A program made the position numbers and the translations under genes. A stretch of 64,000 nt of DNA from Pachysolen tannophilus NRRL Y-2460 (lineage: Eukaryota; Ascomycota; Pichiomycetes; Alaninales; Pachysolenaceae), in NCBI GenBank assembly GCA_001661245.1, contig KV454014.1:1246691-1310690 (forward strand). Direction: 5' to 3'. The notes beneath the pieces were generated by a model. It saw nothing but the letters and a program-made list of their open reading frames with translations. It searched no databases and was not told the origin of the DNA. Positions 20,201 through 29,281 of this stretch are shown one piece after another; positions within the stretch are counted from its first letter, which is position 1, and every line of letters starts with the position of its first letter.

Positions 20201-21967
20201 TTGATAATCTATTCCATCCTTCATTGGTGTTAATATTGAAAGAACGCTGTTTCTTCTCATATCTCTAATATGAGAGCTTTTGTCTACCAAGATTCGTCTT
20301 GATAATCTTGCTTTAAATCCATCGTCGTTCAACAAATAATGAAACTCCTGAATTGTTCTGGCACTTAATATATCAAGTCTCAAATTTAATTGAGTCATAT
20401 CAATATTTTTCGTAGAAGCTTTCTGTTCCTTGGCTCTTGTTGTGTGTGATGCTGAGAATTTGTAATGATCGCATGGTTCAATAATGTTGGAAACATTATC
20501 AATTAATGGACTTAGTTCTTTATTTCCTATCTTGTGATGATGAAAAATGTTTCTCCATGATGATACCACTTTTTGAAATCCTTTTGATTCGGGTTGTTTC
20601 AGCACATTTCTCTTAGACAATTGATGTTCTTGTTGGAAATTTACACGCTTATTAGGTTTAGATTTCAAAGTACTCAATGTGGATGATTTCTTTATTTCAA
20701 AATCCATTTTTTTTACGGGAGTTATTGGAGCAATTTTGTTAATTTTTGAATCTGTGAATACGTCAATTTCCCCATTTACTATAAATCCATCTCCATGTGA
20801 ATGATTAGAATCATTTTCTTCTAAAAGTTCATTTTGACTTAATCTTTTCACACCTTTCAAAGGTGTGTAATTGATTTCATTTTGAATAATGTTATTTATA
20901 GTAGTTTGTTTTAAAGGGTTTTTGTATTTGCTTTTTAAAGAAGTGAGGGAATCTTTTGGATGTAAAAAATGTTTATCATTCTCAACAAATGCTTTTTGTC
21001 TTTTATCTAATTTCTTTTTCATAATATTATTACCATTTTTGAGATTGTTATTGTTGTTTTTGCCATTATTTAGTATCTTTATTAATTTTGGTGGTTGTAA
21101 AGTATCGATAGAGTTACGTGATCCTGTTGGTTTTGATATACTAGCTGGGTAAGAATTAGTTGTGCTTGAATTATGTAATGATAGAAATCCAGATCTTCTA
21201 ACTGAAGGGTCATATAACCTTTGAAACCCCAAAAGTGATAGACGAGATTTATTCATATTTTCATAAGGACTTAATTGAAATGCTAGCAATTCTTTTTCAG
21301 GAATATGTTCTGATGGGATAGTGGACCAATATATTGAACATAGATTAATATAAACATTTTTCAATTCTATTAATATTCTTGAATTTATTTCAATTGTGGG
21401 ATCATTTAAATTTTTATTATTTCCTTGCAATGTATTACTTATATCTTGTGAAATATTGTTCATAAAATTGACGAATTGAGCTCTCAATTTAAAATTATTA
21501 ATAAAATCATCTTGAAAATAATTTAATAACCAATGTCTTAATGTGACAAAAGTTCTCACTAAAACTAATTTACGACATTCTTGTTTTTCAATATATGTCT
21601 TTTCTTCATTATTTTTATCGGTAGAAAAATCCAAAGCCCATAACAATCTTGTTAATAACAGTTGTAACAATACTTCTGAATTTATGAATAATCTATATGT
21701 TAAGAAAAAATCTAATAGAAATTGATAATCAATAGTATTTGGTGAAGTTAATTGAACAACTATTGCCTTTGCCGTTGCACATGTGAGCAATTGTTGTTTC
21801 TTATTATCTCTTGAAGCTGAAAACCTTATTATAGTGGAATCTGTTGGAAAAGGATAAAGTGAGGGATCGTCAAATATCCCAATATCCATGTTTTCAGCTG
21901 ATGAATGCAAATTGTCAAGACCTCCATGACTTATAGACAGTTGTTTATAACTGTTTTGTGCCTCCAT
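17276..21967 (-). CDS. LTE1: Lte1, RasGEF-domain mitotic-exit regulator
   Basis: 1563 residues, starting at ATG 21967. The N-terminal RasGEF_N region at about 45-190 has STIIRFSASRDNKKQQLLTCATAKAIVVQLTSP and DYQFLLDFFLTYRLF. A very long hydrophilic Ser/Asn-rich middle follows, with a poly-Gln patch near 790. The CDC25-type RasGEF domain is at about 1295-1555 (EALAKHFTVIEKDALLEIDWKELIEQRW, SRYIHIAQYCKDLQNFSTLMQIVLALTST, GCIPFLGLYLSDLIF). The two-part architecture, the lack of an SH3 domain and the length (S. cerevisiae Lte1 is 1435) favour Lte1 over Cdc25. Lte1 acts in the bud cortex to promote mitotic exit through Bfa1/Bub2, Tem1 and Kin4. Confidence 0.87.
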   Translation of the reverse strand: MEAQNSYKQLSISHGGLDNLHSSAENMDIGIFDDPSLYPFPTDSTIIRFSASRDNKKQQLLTCATAKAIVVQLTSPNTIDYQFLLDFFLTYRLFINSEVLLQLLLTRLLWALDFSTDKNNEEKTYIEKQECRKLVLVRTFVTLRHWLLNYFQDDFINNFKLRAQFVNFMNNISQDISNTLQGNNKNLNDPTIEINSRILIELKNVYINLCSIYWSTIPSEHIPEKELLAFQLSPYENMNKSRLSLLGFQRLYDPSVRRSGFLSLHNSSTTNSYPASISKPTGSRNSIDTLQPPKLIKILNNGKNNNNNLKNGNNIMKKKLDKRQKAFVENDKHFLHPKDSLTSLKSKYKNPLKQTTINNIIQNEINYTPLKGVKRLSQNELLEENDSNHSHGDGFIVNGEIDVFTDSKINKIAPITPVKKMDFEIKKSSTLSTLKSKPNKRVNFQQEHQLSKRNVLKQPESKGFQKVVSSWRNIFHHHKIGNKELSPLIDNVSNIIEPCDHYKFSASHTTRAKEQKASTKNIDMTQLNLRLDILSARTIQEFHYLLNDDGFKARLSRRILVDKSSHIRDMRRNSVLSILTPMKDGIDYQSESEMDNSDQENMFERSPTKRHFSRKFKNLPDKISINFSDNKSNINNSRSSFQASLISFNWSNSFNVTGAQNDHIVTNSQDVITENEVFDYNNNKITTSSSDNDSRLLDDIVPSMIDDLKITNGLTGKEVEDRDGTIIGDNQIFDASNDVPELMHTEQEQNNQNSEEDNSQQTDNNLTTPLTSSPSIAIFQFEQQQQQPQQQQPSQEIADDCFLKIVPTPFSRKRYSVYSARSYISYDSQLSTNESTASKSGGDKRCVADGQLQQNNRNISDGDINHNRFSVQRIGNHDDGTSVTSYITYDSVLSTNRLSNSDGEDEDSENKLKKKNSFHDLRTGLNSALETEQLDAQIPADVAGNFNLQLEEVDKSTCLQLELNLIEFQNLDYLTSLPFCVTKVSKSAMNIIKRESSSFFDLVRQYRLSVHENIIREHSGDNISSFRQNILSPLETHNESDSGEHPDEIDQDDYQSTKSRLMLDDDIMDEQELCNRQSLLTDDFCENLDDYNEFVDSQERISMIPSIRSSGSIMLPFPGLTSTAIAELAAIPDDTLGDDPIEHALLKLEGRYVKEKRQGMVILGLNDEINAIESDDISSSIDELKLLAKVRDLLIGDKQSPGDANEKLKNKTRCSFVKGMLYSSTPNKEEDGLLARNTSESSVVTPATEPISSLLSKESKESNTDNNKIASKNDCFSIDSIMDSDIHISFVLNYDSEALAKHFTVIEKDALLEIDWKELIEQRWNQSIEPINSWLELLLDSERTKGVNLVISRFNLMINWIISEVLLTKKQSERKMVISRYIHIAQYCKDLQNFSTLMQIVLALTSTKISSLRDTWNSVDPGDILILKNLETITSPLNNFKNLRYQLNNLIPSKGCIPFLGLYLSDLIFNAERPNFFIKDCSPNDSNISCQDKSVIADISCDKLINFAKFRTLANIVKSLVQCIEWSKLYNFKMDNEILSRCLYIQSLSENEMVLCTKKLSDP

Positions 21968-23030
21968 GGCCCTTCTTAAAACTTTCTTATTTGTTGTTTA
22001 TTTGTGCATATAGCGTTTAACGGAAGCTAAAGGGAATAGAATCAAATAAATATTTTTTAAAAAAAAAAACCAACAATAATCAAGCTAAATTTGAGTTAAT
22101 TGATTTCGTGCCCTTAATTAAACCTTGATATTAATTTCTTCAAGTCCAGAACAACTTTTGAAAAAGCTATATGATATATCAATTCAATAATCCTTTTTTT
22201 TCTCTCTATCTCTTTTCCTCTTTCTGCAAAATAGCAAAATTCTCTCAGCTCAGAAATTATTTGATATATCCCACTGAAAGCTCGATTTAAAATCTAGCTA
22301 TATAATAAGTAGCAGAAGATAAAAAGAAAAAACAAAAAAACAAAAAACAAAAAAACTTGGAAAATACAACCTTTGATATTCAATCCCAAGTCAAACAGCT
22401 TCCTTATTTATTTAATAATATAATTACAACGGCGGTTAATGGATTTTCTGCTCTAAATTTTTTTCTTTTTTTATTTTTTTTTTTCCTTTGTTTTGTTAGA
22501 ATCAAGGATACTTTTGTTTACTTTAGATTTGATTGTAAGATTTCATTGTTTACATTTTTGATAGTTGTTGTGTTTACAAGTTTCCTGATTTGGAACTTCT
22601 TGTAACCACGAACACTACTGAATGGAATAACTTAAATTGAGATATCATAATTGGATGACTAAGTGAGTAGAGTAGTAAGTGATGTTCGATTTATCAAAAT
22701 GAAAATAGCTTTGTATTATGAGTTAAGTAGCCTTTAAAGAGAAGAAATCGTAAATACATATTCTACAAAAATCAAGAAAAAAAAATAAAAAAAAAAAAAA
22801 AAATCAAAACAAATAACAAAACAAAACAAAAAAAACAAGAGAGTATCATAACATAATATAGAATTTGAAAAGTATTCTAATAATCTGAAAAGCCAAAGTG
22901 TAAGTAAACAAAGTGTAAAAAATATATATAAAAAAAAAAAACTCCTATCCTATCCTATCCAGTCCTTTGCTGGCCAATAGTGGCCAATGTTATTATTTAT
23001 GGGTATGTGAAATATATCTTTTTTTTTCTG
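21968..23030. other. 1.06-kb intergenic region between LTE1 and the MSB2-type gene
   Basis: This is AT-rich, with poly-A/poly-T tracts and a CCTAT repeat near 22945-22960. An 82-codon hydrophobic frame at 22357-22605 lacks any ATG and largely translates T-tracts, so I do not call it. The left half is the LTE1 promoter; the right half is the 3' flank of the MSB2-type gene. Confidence 0.45.
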
Positions 23031-26000
23031 TTAAGACCAGCCCAATGAGTTTCTTTGCTGTACTGGAACACTTATTTTACGGGCGTGATGTCTTGATGGG
23101 TCCGTTTGAAGATATGTAGATTTAGACCCAGAAGATGATGGGCTTCTGTGAGAGTGGACAAACGAGTTGTGAGTTGAGTTTGTACCAGCAGTAGAAGCAG
23201 CAGCAGCTGCTGCCGCTGCAGCAGTGGCGGGGGTAGCTGCGGTAGCTGCACGGTATACCGAACTATATACATTGCTTCCATTACTGTCACTGTGATAATG
23301 ATGGTTACTATGGTTATTATTATTAATATTATTATTTGTTGGTGTGGTTGCATTGCTATTATTAGCGAAAATGTTACCGCTGTTACCACTATTATTATTA
23401 CTGTTATATCCGAATTGTAATGAAGAAGAGTTGGTACCATTTGGTGGTAACCTGATTTGACCAAAAAACAGGTTTGAATTCCTGCTTATTACTTCATCCA
23501 TTGATAAAGGTCCCGTTCCAGAAGTATCGCTAGAGTCTGTGTTCAATACCAATTTCAAATTTTTCCCCCTCCTAATTCTGAATATAACTATCATCAGTAT
23601 AAAATAAACAATACAACCTCCTACTGTACCTATTACTATTGCCACAATTTTTTTATCTTTAGTAGAAGTACTAGTAGTACTGCCAGTATCTGAATCTTGT
23701 CCTCCAATTATACCTAGTTGTTCCAGAGAATATTGACCTTCGCCACTAGAATATGGATCCAATGACGCCTCTGAATTGGAGCTGCCTGTTTCAACATTTG
23801 TAGAAGTAGACACTAAACCAACCAATGGAACACTCGGATCAACTAAATTGGACAATGCAAGTTCAGTCAGATCAGGATTATCATAAAAACTAGAACTTAT
23901 ATTACCAATTAACAATTCTAGTTCACTAACATATTTCGAAGGAAAATAAACTTCAGCAACTGTAATAACGTAACTAATACCAGAAGCAGTATACGGAACT
24001 AATTCTTTGACAAATATTGTAGAATTATCAACGTCACTACCAAATGGATACAGTAAAGAATTTGGTAAATATTCAAAAATTTGTGCAGAAGACAAAGAGT
24101 TTTGAACAACAAACTCAAAATTCAAACCTTCAGTAAACCCAACAGTAATCAATTCTGAATCCAAAGATGGAACTTCGGTTTCCAGTGGAGCAATTGCTTT
24201 TGGAAGTATTGTGGCATATCCACTCGATACACTGGATGACACAGTAGAACTAGAAGTAGTGGTAGCTTGAGTGACAATGGTTTCTGGTAACCAATTTGTA
24301 GTAGAAGATGTAGTAAAAAGTGAAGAGGCGGTACTTCCAGAACTACCTGTAACCGTAGTGCCTAGAGGAATTACTCCTGAAACATCAGAAGATACACTTG
24401 ATGCAGTAGCGGAAACAGAACTACTTGAAGTAATGACCGATGATACCACACCAGAAGTTGTCTCACTCAGTCTAGTTAGTGAGACTCCCGGGATTGATTG
24501 CCCAGAAGATAAAGATGTCGATGTTTTCAGACTTGCCACTGATGAAGTCAAAGAAACAATATCATTTGATTTGGAAGTACTTGAGCTGCCACCTGCACTA
24601 ATTATTCCAATCGAAGTACTCCTTGTGCTTTCAAACGAAGAATAAGAAGCTGAAGATGTTTGCAATGAAGATTGTTCCTGAAACGAACCGGAAGCTGTTA
24701 GTTTTGATGTTTCAGAACTAGAGGCTGTTTCTGAGCTGAAAGCGACAAAAGCAGTACTAATTCCTGAAGAACTAGCAGACGATGACGGTAATGACGAAAA
24801 AGAAGCAGTCTCAGTAGTGGCAACCAAACTGCTTGAACTAGTTGATGCTAAAGTATTAAAATCACTAGAGGATGATAAACTGCTTAAAATGTTCAGATAC
24901 AAGTTGGAAACAGTAGAACTGATATCATAACCGGATTCGCTATAAGAAGCAGAAGACGATATCGACGATGTTTCCGTGGTAATTGATAGCTCTGAAGTTG
25001 GTGAAGTTGTAAAAGAGTTTGTGCTTGTGTAATCAACTTCTGTGCTAGAGGATTCAAAGTCATCATACAACCCAAGACTTTCAAAACTTGAAGTGGTTGA
25101 GAAAGAATTCACCAGTGATGACAAAGATTCTGTTGACGATATTGACGACGACTCCGAAGAAGACAGGGAGTGTCCTGACAGTTCCGTTTGAATGAATGCA
25201 TTAGTGGCTACTATTGCTTCGGAGCTGCTACTTGCAGTGATACTTTGAGAAATACTGGTGCTAAACGAAAAAGTCGAGCTCTCTGAGACTGATGAAAATG
25301 TTTCCGATGTATCGAAATCAAAACTAGCACTTGAAGTTATAGATGATAATACATCAGATGTAGATGTTGGTATAAATTGTAAGCTTGATGTAATCGAGGA
25401 AGATTCCACTGCCAGTATATAGGGCAGTTCGGAAAAGTCATCTGAAGTACTACTTGTTAAGCTGTTGGATTCAGAAGTACTTGTAGAGATACTTCCAAAT
25501 AAAAATTGGGACGATGTCAGCGAAGTTGAAACCCCCTGCAAAATAGCAGAACTATCACCATAATCTGAATCGTCGTATGACGAAGTTGAGGAAGTTGATT
25601 CCAAAGTTTGCATTGGTGTCAGTGTATAAGAATAGCTATTAGTCAGTTCAGAACTTGTATAATATGACTCTTCTATCGAAGAGTCTGATCCTGTAGAGTA
25701 ACTGTCGTAAATTGAATCCTGTGAGCTTGAACTAATGGAAATAAATAAATCTGGAACCAGTATTGCTGGCTCCGATGAACTGCTGGAGCCAGTATATGTT
25801 GGTGACAATGACGAAGTAGTTGATAACGATGATGAAACGATATCGAGATCAGTCGAAGAGGAAGTTGAAGAACTGGTATAATAGTATGGATCGATATCTG
25901 AAAAATCGTTATCACTTGAAGAAGGGTTATAACTGTAGGATACAGCATCGGATGTTTCTGATTCTGAAGACGTATATGATGATGATGAAGTAAATGCTGA

Positions 26001-26789
26001 TGTCAGTTCTGCAGCTGTAAATATATCAATTACAGCAACAAGTCCCGATTCGCTAGTACTAATTATGCTGCTAGCAATGTTGTTACTTATACTACTAACA
26101 CTACTGGTGGTGTCATCGCTGCTAGTGGTGGTACTACTCGTACTGCTACTTAGTGATGTCGGCACCGTTATTGATAATAAATAGTCGTAAATTGAGCTAC
26201 TGGATACACTTGCCAGCAAATATCCGTCATAATAGTTTAAATAACTTGAGCTCATCGATGATCCTGAGCTTGAGCCAGAAGTATCTTCTGCTAATAGACT
26301 AGAAGATGTTTCAGTCGGAGTAGTATTAGATGACGATAAAATAGAAGAATCGGAAGTTGATAAACTTGAACTTGAACTGGAAGAATCGGAAGTCGTTGAA
26401 CTTGAGCTTGAACTAGAAGAATCGGAAGTTGTTAAACTCGAACTTGAAGCTGAACTTGGCGTTGAGCTAGAAGAATCGGAAGTTGATGAACTTAAGCTTG
26501 AAACTGAACTTGATGTTAAGCTAGAAGAATCGGAAGTTGATGAACTTGAGCTTGAAACTGAGCTTGAAGTCAAGCTAGAAGAATCTGAAGTTGTTAAACT
26601 TGAACTTGAACTTGAAACTGAACTTGAAGTCAAGCTAGAAGAATCTGAAGTTGATAAACTTGTACTTGAAACTGAACTTGAACTTGAACTGGAATATAAC
26701 TTTTTATAGTTGCATATTCCTAATAAATTACTACTGAAATTGTTATAATATGGCCAAGCGTTGCCTTCACCAACTTTTTTTTTTTTATT
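23031..26789 (-). CDS. MSB2: Msb2-type signalling mucin, body without start codon or signal peptide
   Basis: The frame is open from 26789 (just after a TAA) to the stop at 23031. It has no ATG until 26255, deep inside the serine-rich region. Residues counted from the TTG at 26633: 1-800 is a Ser/Thr-rich mucin, first of 57-60-bp repeats. About 825-960 is an HMH domain typical of Msb2/Hkr1 (SSAQIFEYLPNSLLYPF, VITVAEVYFPSKYV, LVDPSVPLVGL). One transmembrane helix is at about 995-1018 (IVAIVIGTVGGCIVYFILMI), followed by an R/K anchor and a Ser/Asn-rich tail. Msb2 signals to Cdc42 in the filamentous and HOG pathways and needs a signal peptide. The missing 5' end lies inverted at 27250. No plausible upstream exon was found on the minus strand. 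It is a split gene or one orientation of an invertible locus. Confidence 0.8.
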   Translation of the reverse strand, partial: NKKKKVGEGNAWPYYNNFSSNLLGICNYKKLYSSSSSSSVSSTSLSTSDSSSLTSSSVSSSSSSLTTSDSSSLTSSSVSSSSSSTSDSSSLTSSSVSSLSSSTSDSSSSTPSSASSSSLTTSDSSSSSSSSTTSDSSSSSSSLSTSDSSILSSSNTTPTETSSSLLAEDTSGSSSGSSMSSSYLNYYDGYLLASVSSSSIYDYLLSITVPTSLSSSTSSTTTSSDDTTSSVSSISNNIASSIISTSESGLVAVIDIFTAAELTSAFTSSSSYTSSESETSDAVSYSYNPSSSDNDFSDIDPYYYTSSSTSSSTDLDIVSSSLSTTSSLSPTYTGSSSSSEPAILVPDLFISISSSSQDSIYDSYSTGSDSSIEESYYTSSELTNSYSYTLTPMQTLESTSSTSSYDDSDYGDSSAILQGVSTSLTSSQFLFGSISTSTSESNSLTSSTSDDFSELPYILAVESSSITSSLQFIPTSTSDVLSSITSSASFDFDTSETFSSVSESSTFSFSTSISQSITASSSSEAIVATNAFIQTELSGHSLSSSESSSISSTESLSSLVNSFSTTSSFESLGLYDDFESSSTEVDYTSTNSFTTSPTSELSITTETSSISSSASYSESGYDISSTVSNLYLNILSSLSSSSDFNTLASTSSSSLVATTETASFSSLPSSSASSSGISTAFVAFSSETASSSETSKLTASGSFQEQSSLQTSSASYSSFESTRSTSIGIISAGGSSSTSKSNDIVSLTSSVASLKTSTSLSSGQSIPGVSLTRLSETTSGVVSSVITSSSSVSATASSVSSDVSGVIPLGTTVTGSSGSTASSLFTTSSTTNWLPETIVTQATTTSSSTVSSSVSSGYATILPKAIAPLETEVPSLDSELITVGFTEGLNFEFVVQNSLSSAQIFEYLPNSLLYPFGSDVDNSTIFVKELVPYTASGISYVITVAEVYFPSKYVSELELLIGNISSSFYDNPDLTELALSNLVDPSVPLVGLVSTSTNVETGSSNSEASLDPYSSGEGQYSLEQLGIIGGQDSDTGSTTSTSTKDKKIVAIVIGTVGGCIVYFILMIVIFRIRRGKNLKLVLNTDSSDTSGTGPLSMDEVISRNSNLFFGQIRLPPNGTNSSSLQFGYNSNNNSGNSGNIFANNSNATTPTNNNINNNNHSNHHYHSDSNGSNVYSSVYRAATAATPATAAAAAAAAASTAGTNSTHNSFVHSHRSPSSSGSKSTYLQTDPSRHHARKISVPVQQRNSLGWS
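26440..26696 (-). repeat. Left arm of imperfect inverted repeat (serine-repeat units)
   Basis: About four to five units of 57-60 bp encoding SSSVSSSSSTSDSSSLTS-like peptide, read on the minus strand. The outermost segment from 26696 reads TATTCCAGTTCAAGTTCAAG, identical to the start of the right arm at 27631, and the order of later units also matches. The longest exact match I can see between the arms is about 28 bp; overall they are similar but not identical. Confidence 0.8.
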
Positions 26790-27630
26790 TTAGATTTATA
26801 TATATATAATTTAAATCTTTTTTTAGTCAAGAGAAAAAAAGTTAAATCAAATACTTGATTGGTGTCAAGTCTTTCTTTCATTATTGGTTTTTTTTTTTTA
26901 TCTAATTTCTTTCTCTCGTTTTTTTTTAAAAAAAAAAAAAAATAGATGTAAAGATCTATCAATAGAAGTTGATTGAAATAATTTTTAACAATAATACCGT
27001 GAAGTGGTATCAATTAGAAAATAACACTCACTCACTATCAAAAAGTTGATATAGAAAATAAAATAAAAAAAAAAACAAATAAATTGAAAAGAAAAACGCA
27101 AATGAGAATAAGAAAATAGTGGTAGATAAAGATAAAGTTTTAAAATATAAAAGCTAAATAGAATTAATCAAGAAAAGCTAAAAAAATAATATACATACAT
27201 ATATTTATTCTTATGGATAGAGAACATACCTGAAATATAGACAGATAGAATGAAGAAATTGTACAATTTATTAATAGTGCTAATACTAGTGATATCACCA
27301 GTGGTGGAGGCCGTTGTGATACGAGATCTATTTATACCATTGAATAATCATAATGTCGAAGAACAGGATTTATTGGATAGAATAAATGCCCAGATAAAAA
27401 ATATGGCTCGTTCATTTAAAAAAAGAACTGTAAATGACGGTTATTCTAATTCTTTTACTAATTCTACTATTAGTAGTGTCACGAGCAGCAGTGTCGCCAG
27501 CAGTAGTTCCAGCAGCAGCAGCAGTGATACAGTTTCGTCATCAGCAAGTCAAGATATCTCACAGGATCTTGAGACCACTTCATCATCAATAATACTGTCA
27601 TCACTCTCCAGCTCACTTTCAACATCGTCT
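26697..27630. other. Spacer between the serine-repeat inverted arms, with orphan signal-peptide segment
   Basis: This 934-bp segment holds the promoter region and the first ~127 codons (including the signal peptide) of the plus-strand ORF, and on the minus strand about 30 codons fused to the mucin frame (around WPYYNNFSSNLLGICNY) that end at a TAA. A T9A15 run at 26919-26942 contains an 18-bp A/T palindrome. If this segment were inverted at the arms, the signal peptide would be joined in frame to the Msb2-type body. Confidence 0.65.
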
Positions 27631-27807
27631 TATTCCAGTTCAAGTTCAAGCTCAGTTTCAAGCTCAAGTTCAACAATTTCCGATTCTTCTAGCTTAACAT
27701 CTAGTTCAGTTTTAAGCTCAAGTTCATCAACTACCGATTCTTCTAGTTCAACGCCAAGTTCAGTTTCGAGTTCAAGCTCAACATCATCTATTTTAGATTT
27801 CTCATGA
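27250..27807 (+). CDS. Truncated secreted serine-rich protein; likely detached 5' end of the MSB2-type gene
   Basis: 185 residues, starting at ATG 27250. A clear signal peptide (MKKLYNLLIVLILVISPVVEA) is followed by about 50 charged residues, then Ser/Thr-rich sequence whose repeats from 27631 match the start of the minus-strand mucin frame in sequence, order and reading frame (TAT TCC AGT TCA). After about three units it stops abruptly with SILDFS. It has no membrane anchor, GPI signal or HMH domain. The simplest reading is that this is the N-terminus of the neighbouring Msb2-type protein, separated by inversion; a truncated inverted duplicate is the alternative. Confidence 0.7.
   Translation: MKKLYNLLIVLILVISPVVEAVVIRDLFIPLNNHNVEEQDLLDRINAQIKNMARSFKKRTVNDGYSNSFTNSTISSVTSSSVASSSSSSSSSDTVSSSASQDISQDLETTSSSIILSSLSSSLSTSSYSSSSSSSVSSSSSTISDSSSLTSSSVLSSSSSTTDSSSSTPSSVSSSSSTSSILDFS
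27631..27780 (+). repeat. Right arm of imperfect inverted repeat (serine-repeat units)
   Basis: Three units of about 57-60 bp, read on the plus strand, in the opposite orientation to 26440-26696. Shared runs include TATTCCAGTTCAAGTTCAAG and AACGCCAAGTTCAG at corresponding positions; differences are scattered point changes, and the left arm has one or two extra units. Confidence 0.8.
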
Positions 27808-28727
27808 GATGCATAAATGTTAAGTACCACACAACATGGATAAGAAAGATATACAATTCGAAGAAATCGAAGAAATCAAAGAAAGAACTTGATAGAAAAG
27901 AAAGAAATTGAGAAAGAAAAATATAGATTCAAGGATAGATAGATAGTTCTATAAGTCAATTTAATTTTCTCAATTCAAGAGTTCTAGAAGTCAAATATAT
28001 TTTTTTTTATTACTTCTTAATTCTTAATGATTTTCCTTTATATTATAAGGTACTTTATATAATCAGCCTAATTAGGAAAATTAAATGCATATTTATTATG
28101 GAAATGGCAAGGGGAGCTAATATATATATGTATTGTCTAAATTTCTGGCACGTATAAAATAAAAAAGATACAAGGGAAATATTTGTGTACCGATTAGTTA
28201 GTTGTAAAGTATTACAAATATGACTCAATTTTTTTGGAAAATAAATTGTTAAAATGTACATCAACTAAATTGGAAAATTAATAAATCTTAATAGAGAGGT
28301 TAAATGTGAATAATGACACTCAATTGGAAAAAAAAAAAAAAAAAAAAAAATTAAATAATGAGTTCGGGTATATACGAGGTTCAAAGCTAAGTTAAGTGAA
28401 TCACTTTTACTTTTACTTTTAACTAGACTAATTAGTTTTCTTTTTTATATTTAGAAGAAAACAAAAAAATAAAATAAAAAAAAAGTCCCCGCGTCAAAAG
28501 TCATATAGAAAATCCGTACTCATGTCATGTCACATACTTTTTTACATTTTTTTTGTTTTTATGTCACTCCTTTTAACTCCGTGGAAGTGTTTTCTTTTTT
28601 TTTTTTTTGTTTTTCCCCATTAGTTATAAAAGCATCTTTGTATTTATTTTTTATCTTTATATATCATCTGAATTCATTTATCCATCTTTCAATTATTCAA
28701 ACAGCGGTTCCATTGAAACCAACAAAA
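27808..28727. other. Intergenic region
   Basis: Purine-rich sequence (GAAGAAATCGAAGAAATC) follows the truncated ORF, and an A-tract of about 22 lies near 28329-28350. The right part is the promoter of the small two-exon gene. No structured RNA gene is seen. Confidence 0.45.
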
Positions 28728-29281
28728 ATGGACGTTGTATCACATCAGTTTGTTCCAGTAAATGAGAAGTGTAGTTATAAGTTTATTCTGAGTTACCTGT
28801 TTACAATAATCAATAAGAATAATTTAATCAAAGATTTTAACAATTTGATCCAAAAAATTAAAGAAATAGGTAATCATGATAATGAAACTCTTGTACAATT
28901 ATATTGTTACAACTACACATTAACCGCCCATGAACTGTGTTTACTTCAAACTGAGTTGTAAGTACTAGACGTTCAACCTCTTACATATATTTATTTCCCC
29001 CTTTTTTTTTTTTTTCTTTGGTATTAATTACTAAAAAAAAATTTAGAGTCAAACATAATTTGAATCCAAATTGTAAATCTAGAATGTGTTTGGACATAAA
29101 TCCATCCAAAAAATTAATTAAAGAAAATTTTTTCACATTACAAAAATCAAATCAACCTGTTTATACAGAAACACTAGTCAAACTAATATTGACACTTGTA
29201 GATGAAGAAAATGAATATGATCACATTTTATTAATATGCAAGAATTTTAACACCCTTAAACAATTATTTAAAGCTTATTAA
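28728..29281 (+). CDS. Small two-exon protein of unknown function
   Basis: The start is AAAAATGGAC at 28728. Exon 1 is 28728-28957. The donor GTAAGT is at 28958, TTACTAAA near 29028 is the likely branch site, and the acceptor TTTAG ends at 29046. Exon 2 is 29047-29281. The product is 154 residues, mixed charged and helical, with no signal peptide, membrane span or metal motif that I recognise. Splicing joins LLQTEL to VKHNLNPNCKS in frame. The unspliced frame stops four bases past the donor. A cytosolic or nuclear complex subunit would fit the composition, but I cannot assign a family. It lies 547 bp upstream of PHO81 on the same strand. Confidence 0.65.
28958..29046 (+). other. Spliceosomal intron of the small unknown gene
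   Basis: An 89-nt intron with donor GTAAGT, a pyrimidine tract at about 28997-29018, branch-like TTACTAAA and acceptor AG at 29045-29046. It restores one open frame of 154 codons. Confidence 0.7.

Noticed and set aside
22357-22605. 82-codon hydrophobic frame between LTE1 and the mucin gene
   Set aside because: It has no ATG, and its two hydrophobic stretches mostly translate T-tracts.
24271-24645. 124-codon plus-strand frame opposite the mucin gene
   Set aside because: Antisense reading of serine/threonine-rich codons; no start context or domain.
26700-26900. An intron joining the minus-strand ATG near 26881 to the mucin frame
   Set aside because: Candidate donor (GTATTT) and acceptors give a 38-nt intron or an immediate stop; no signal peptide would result.
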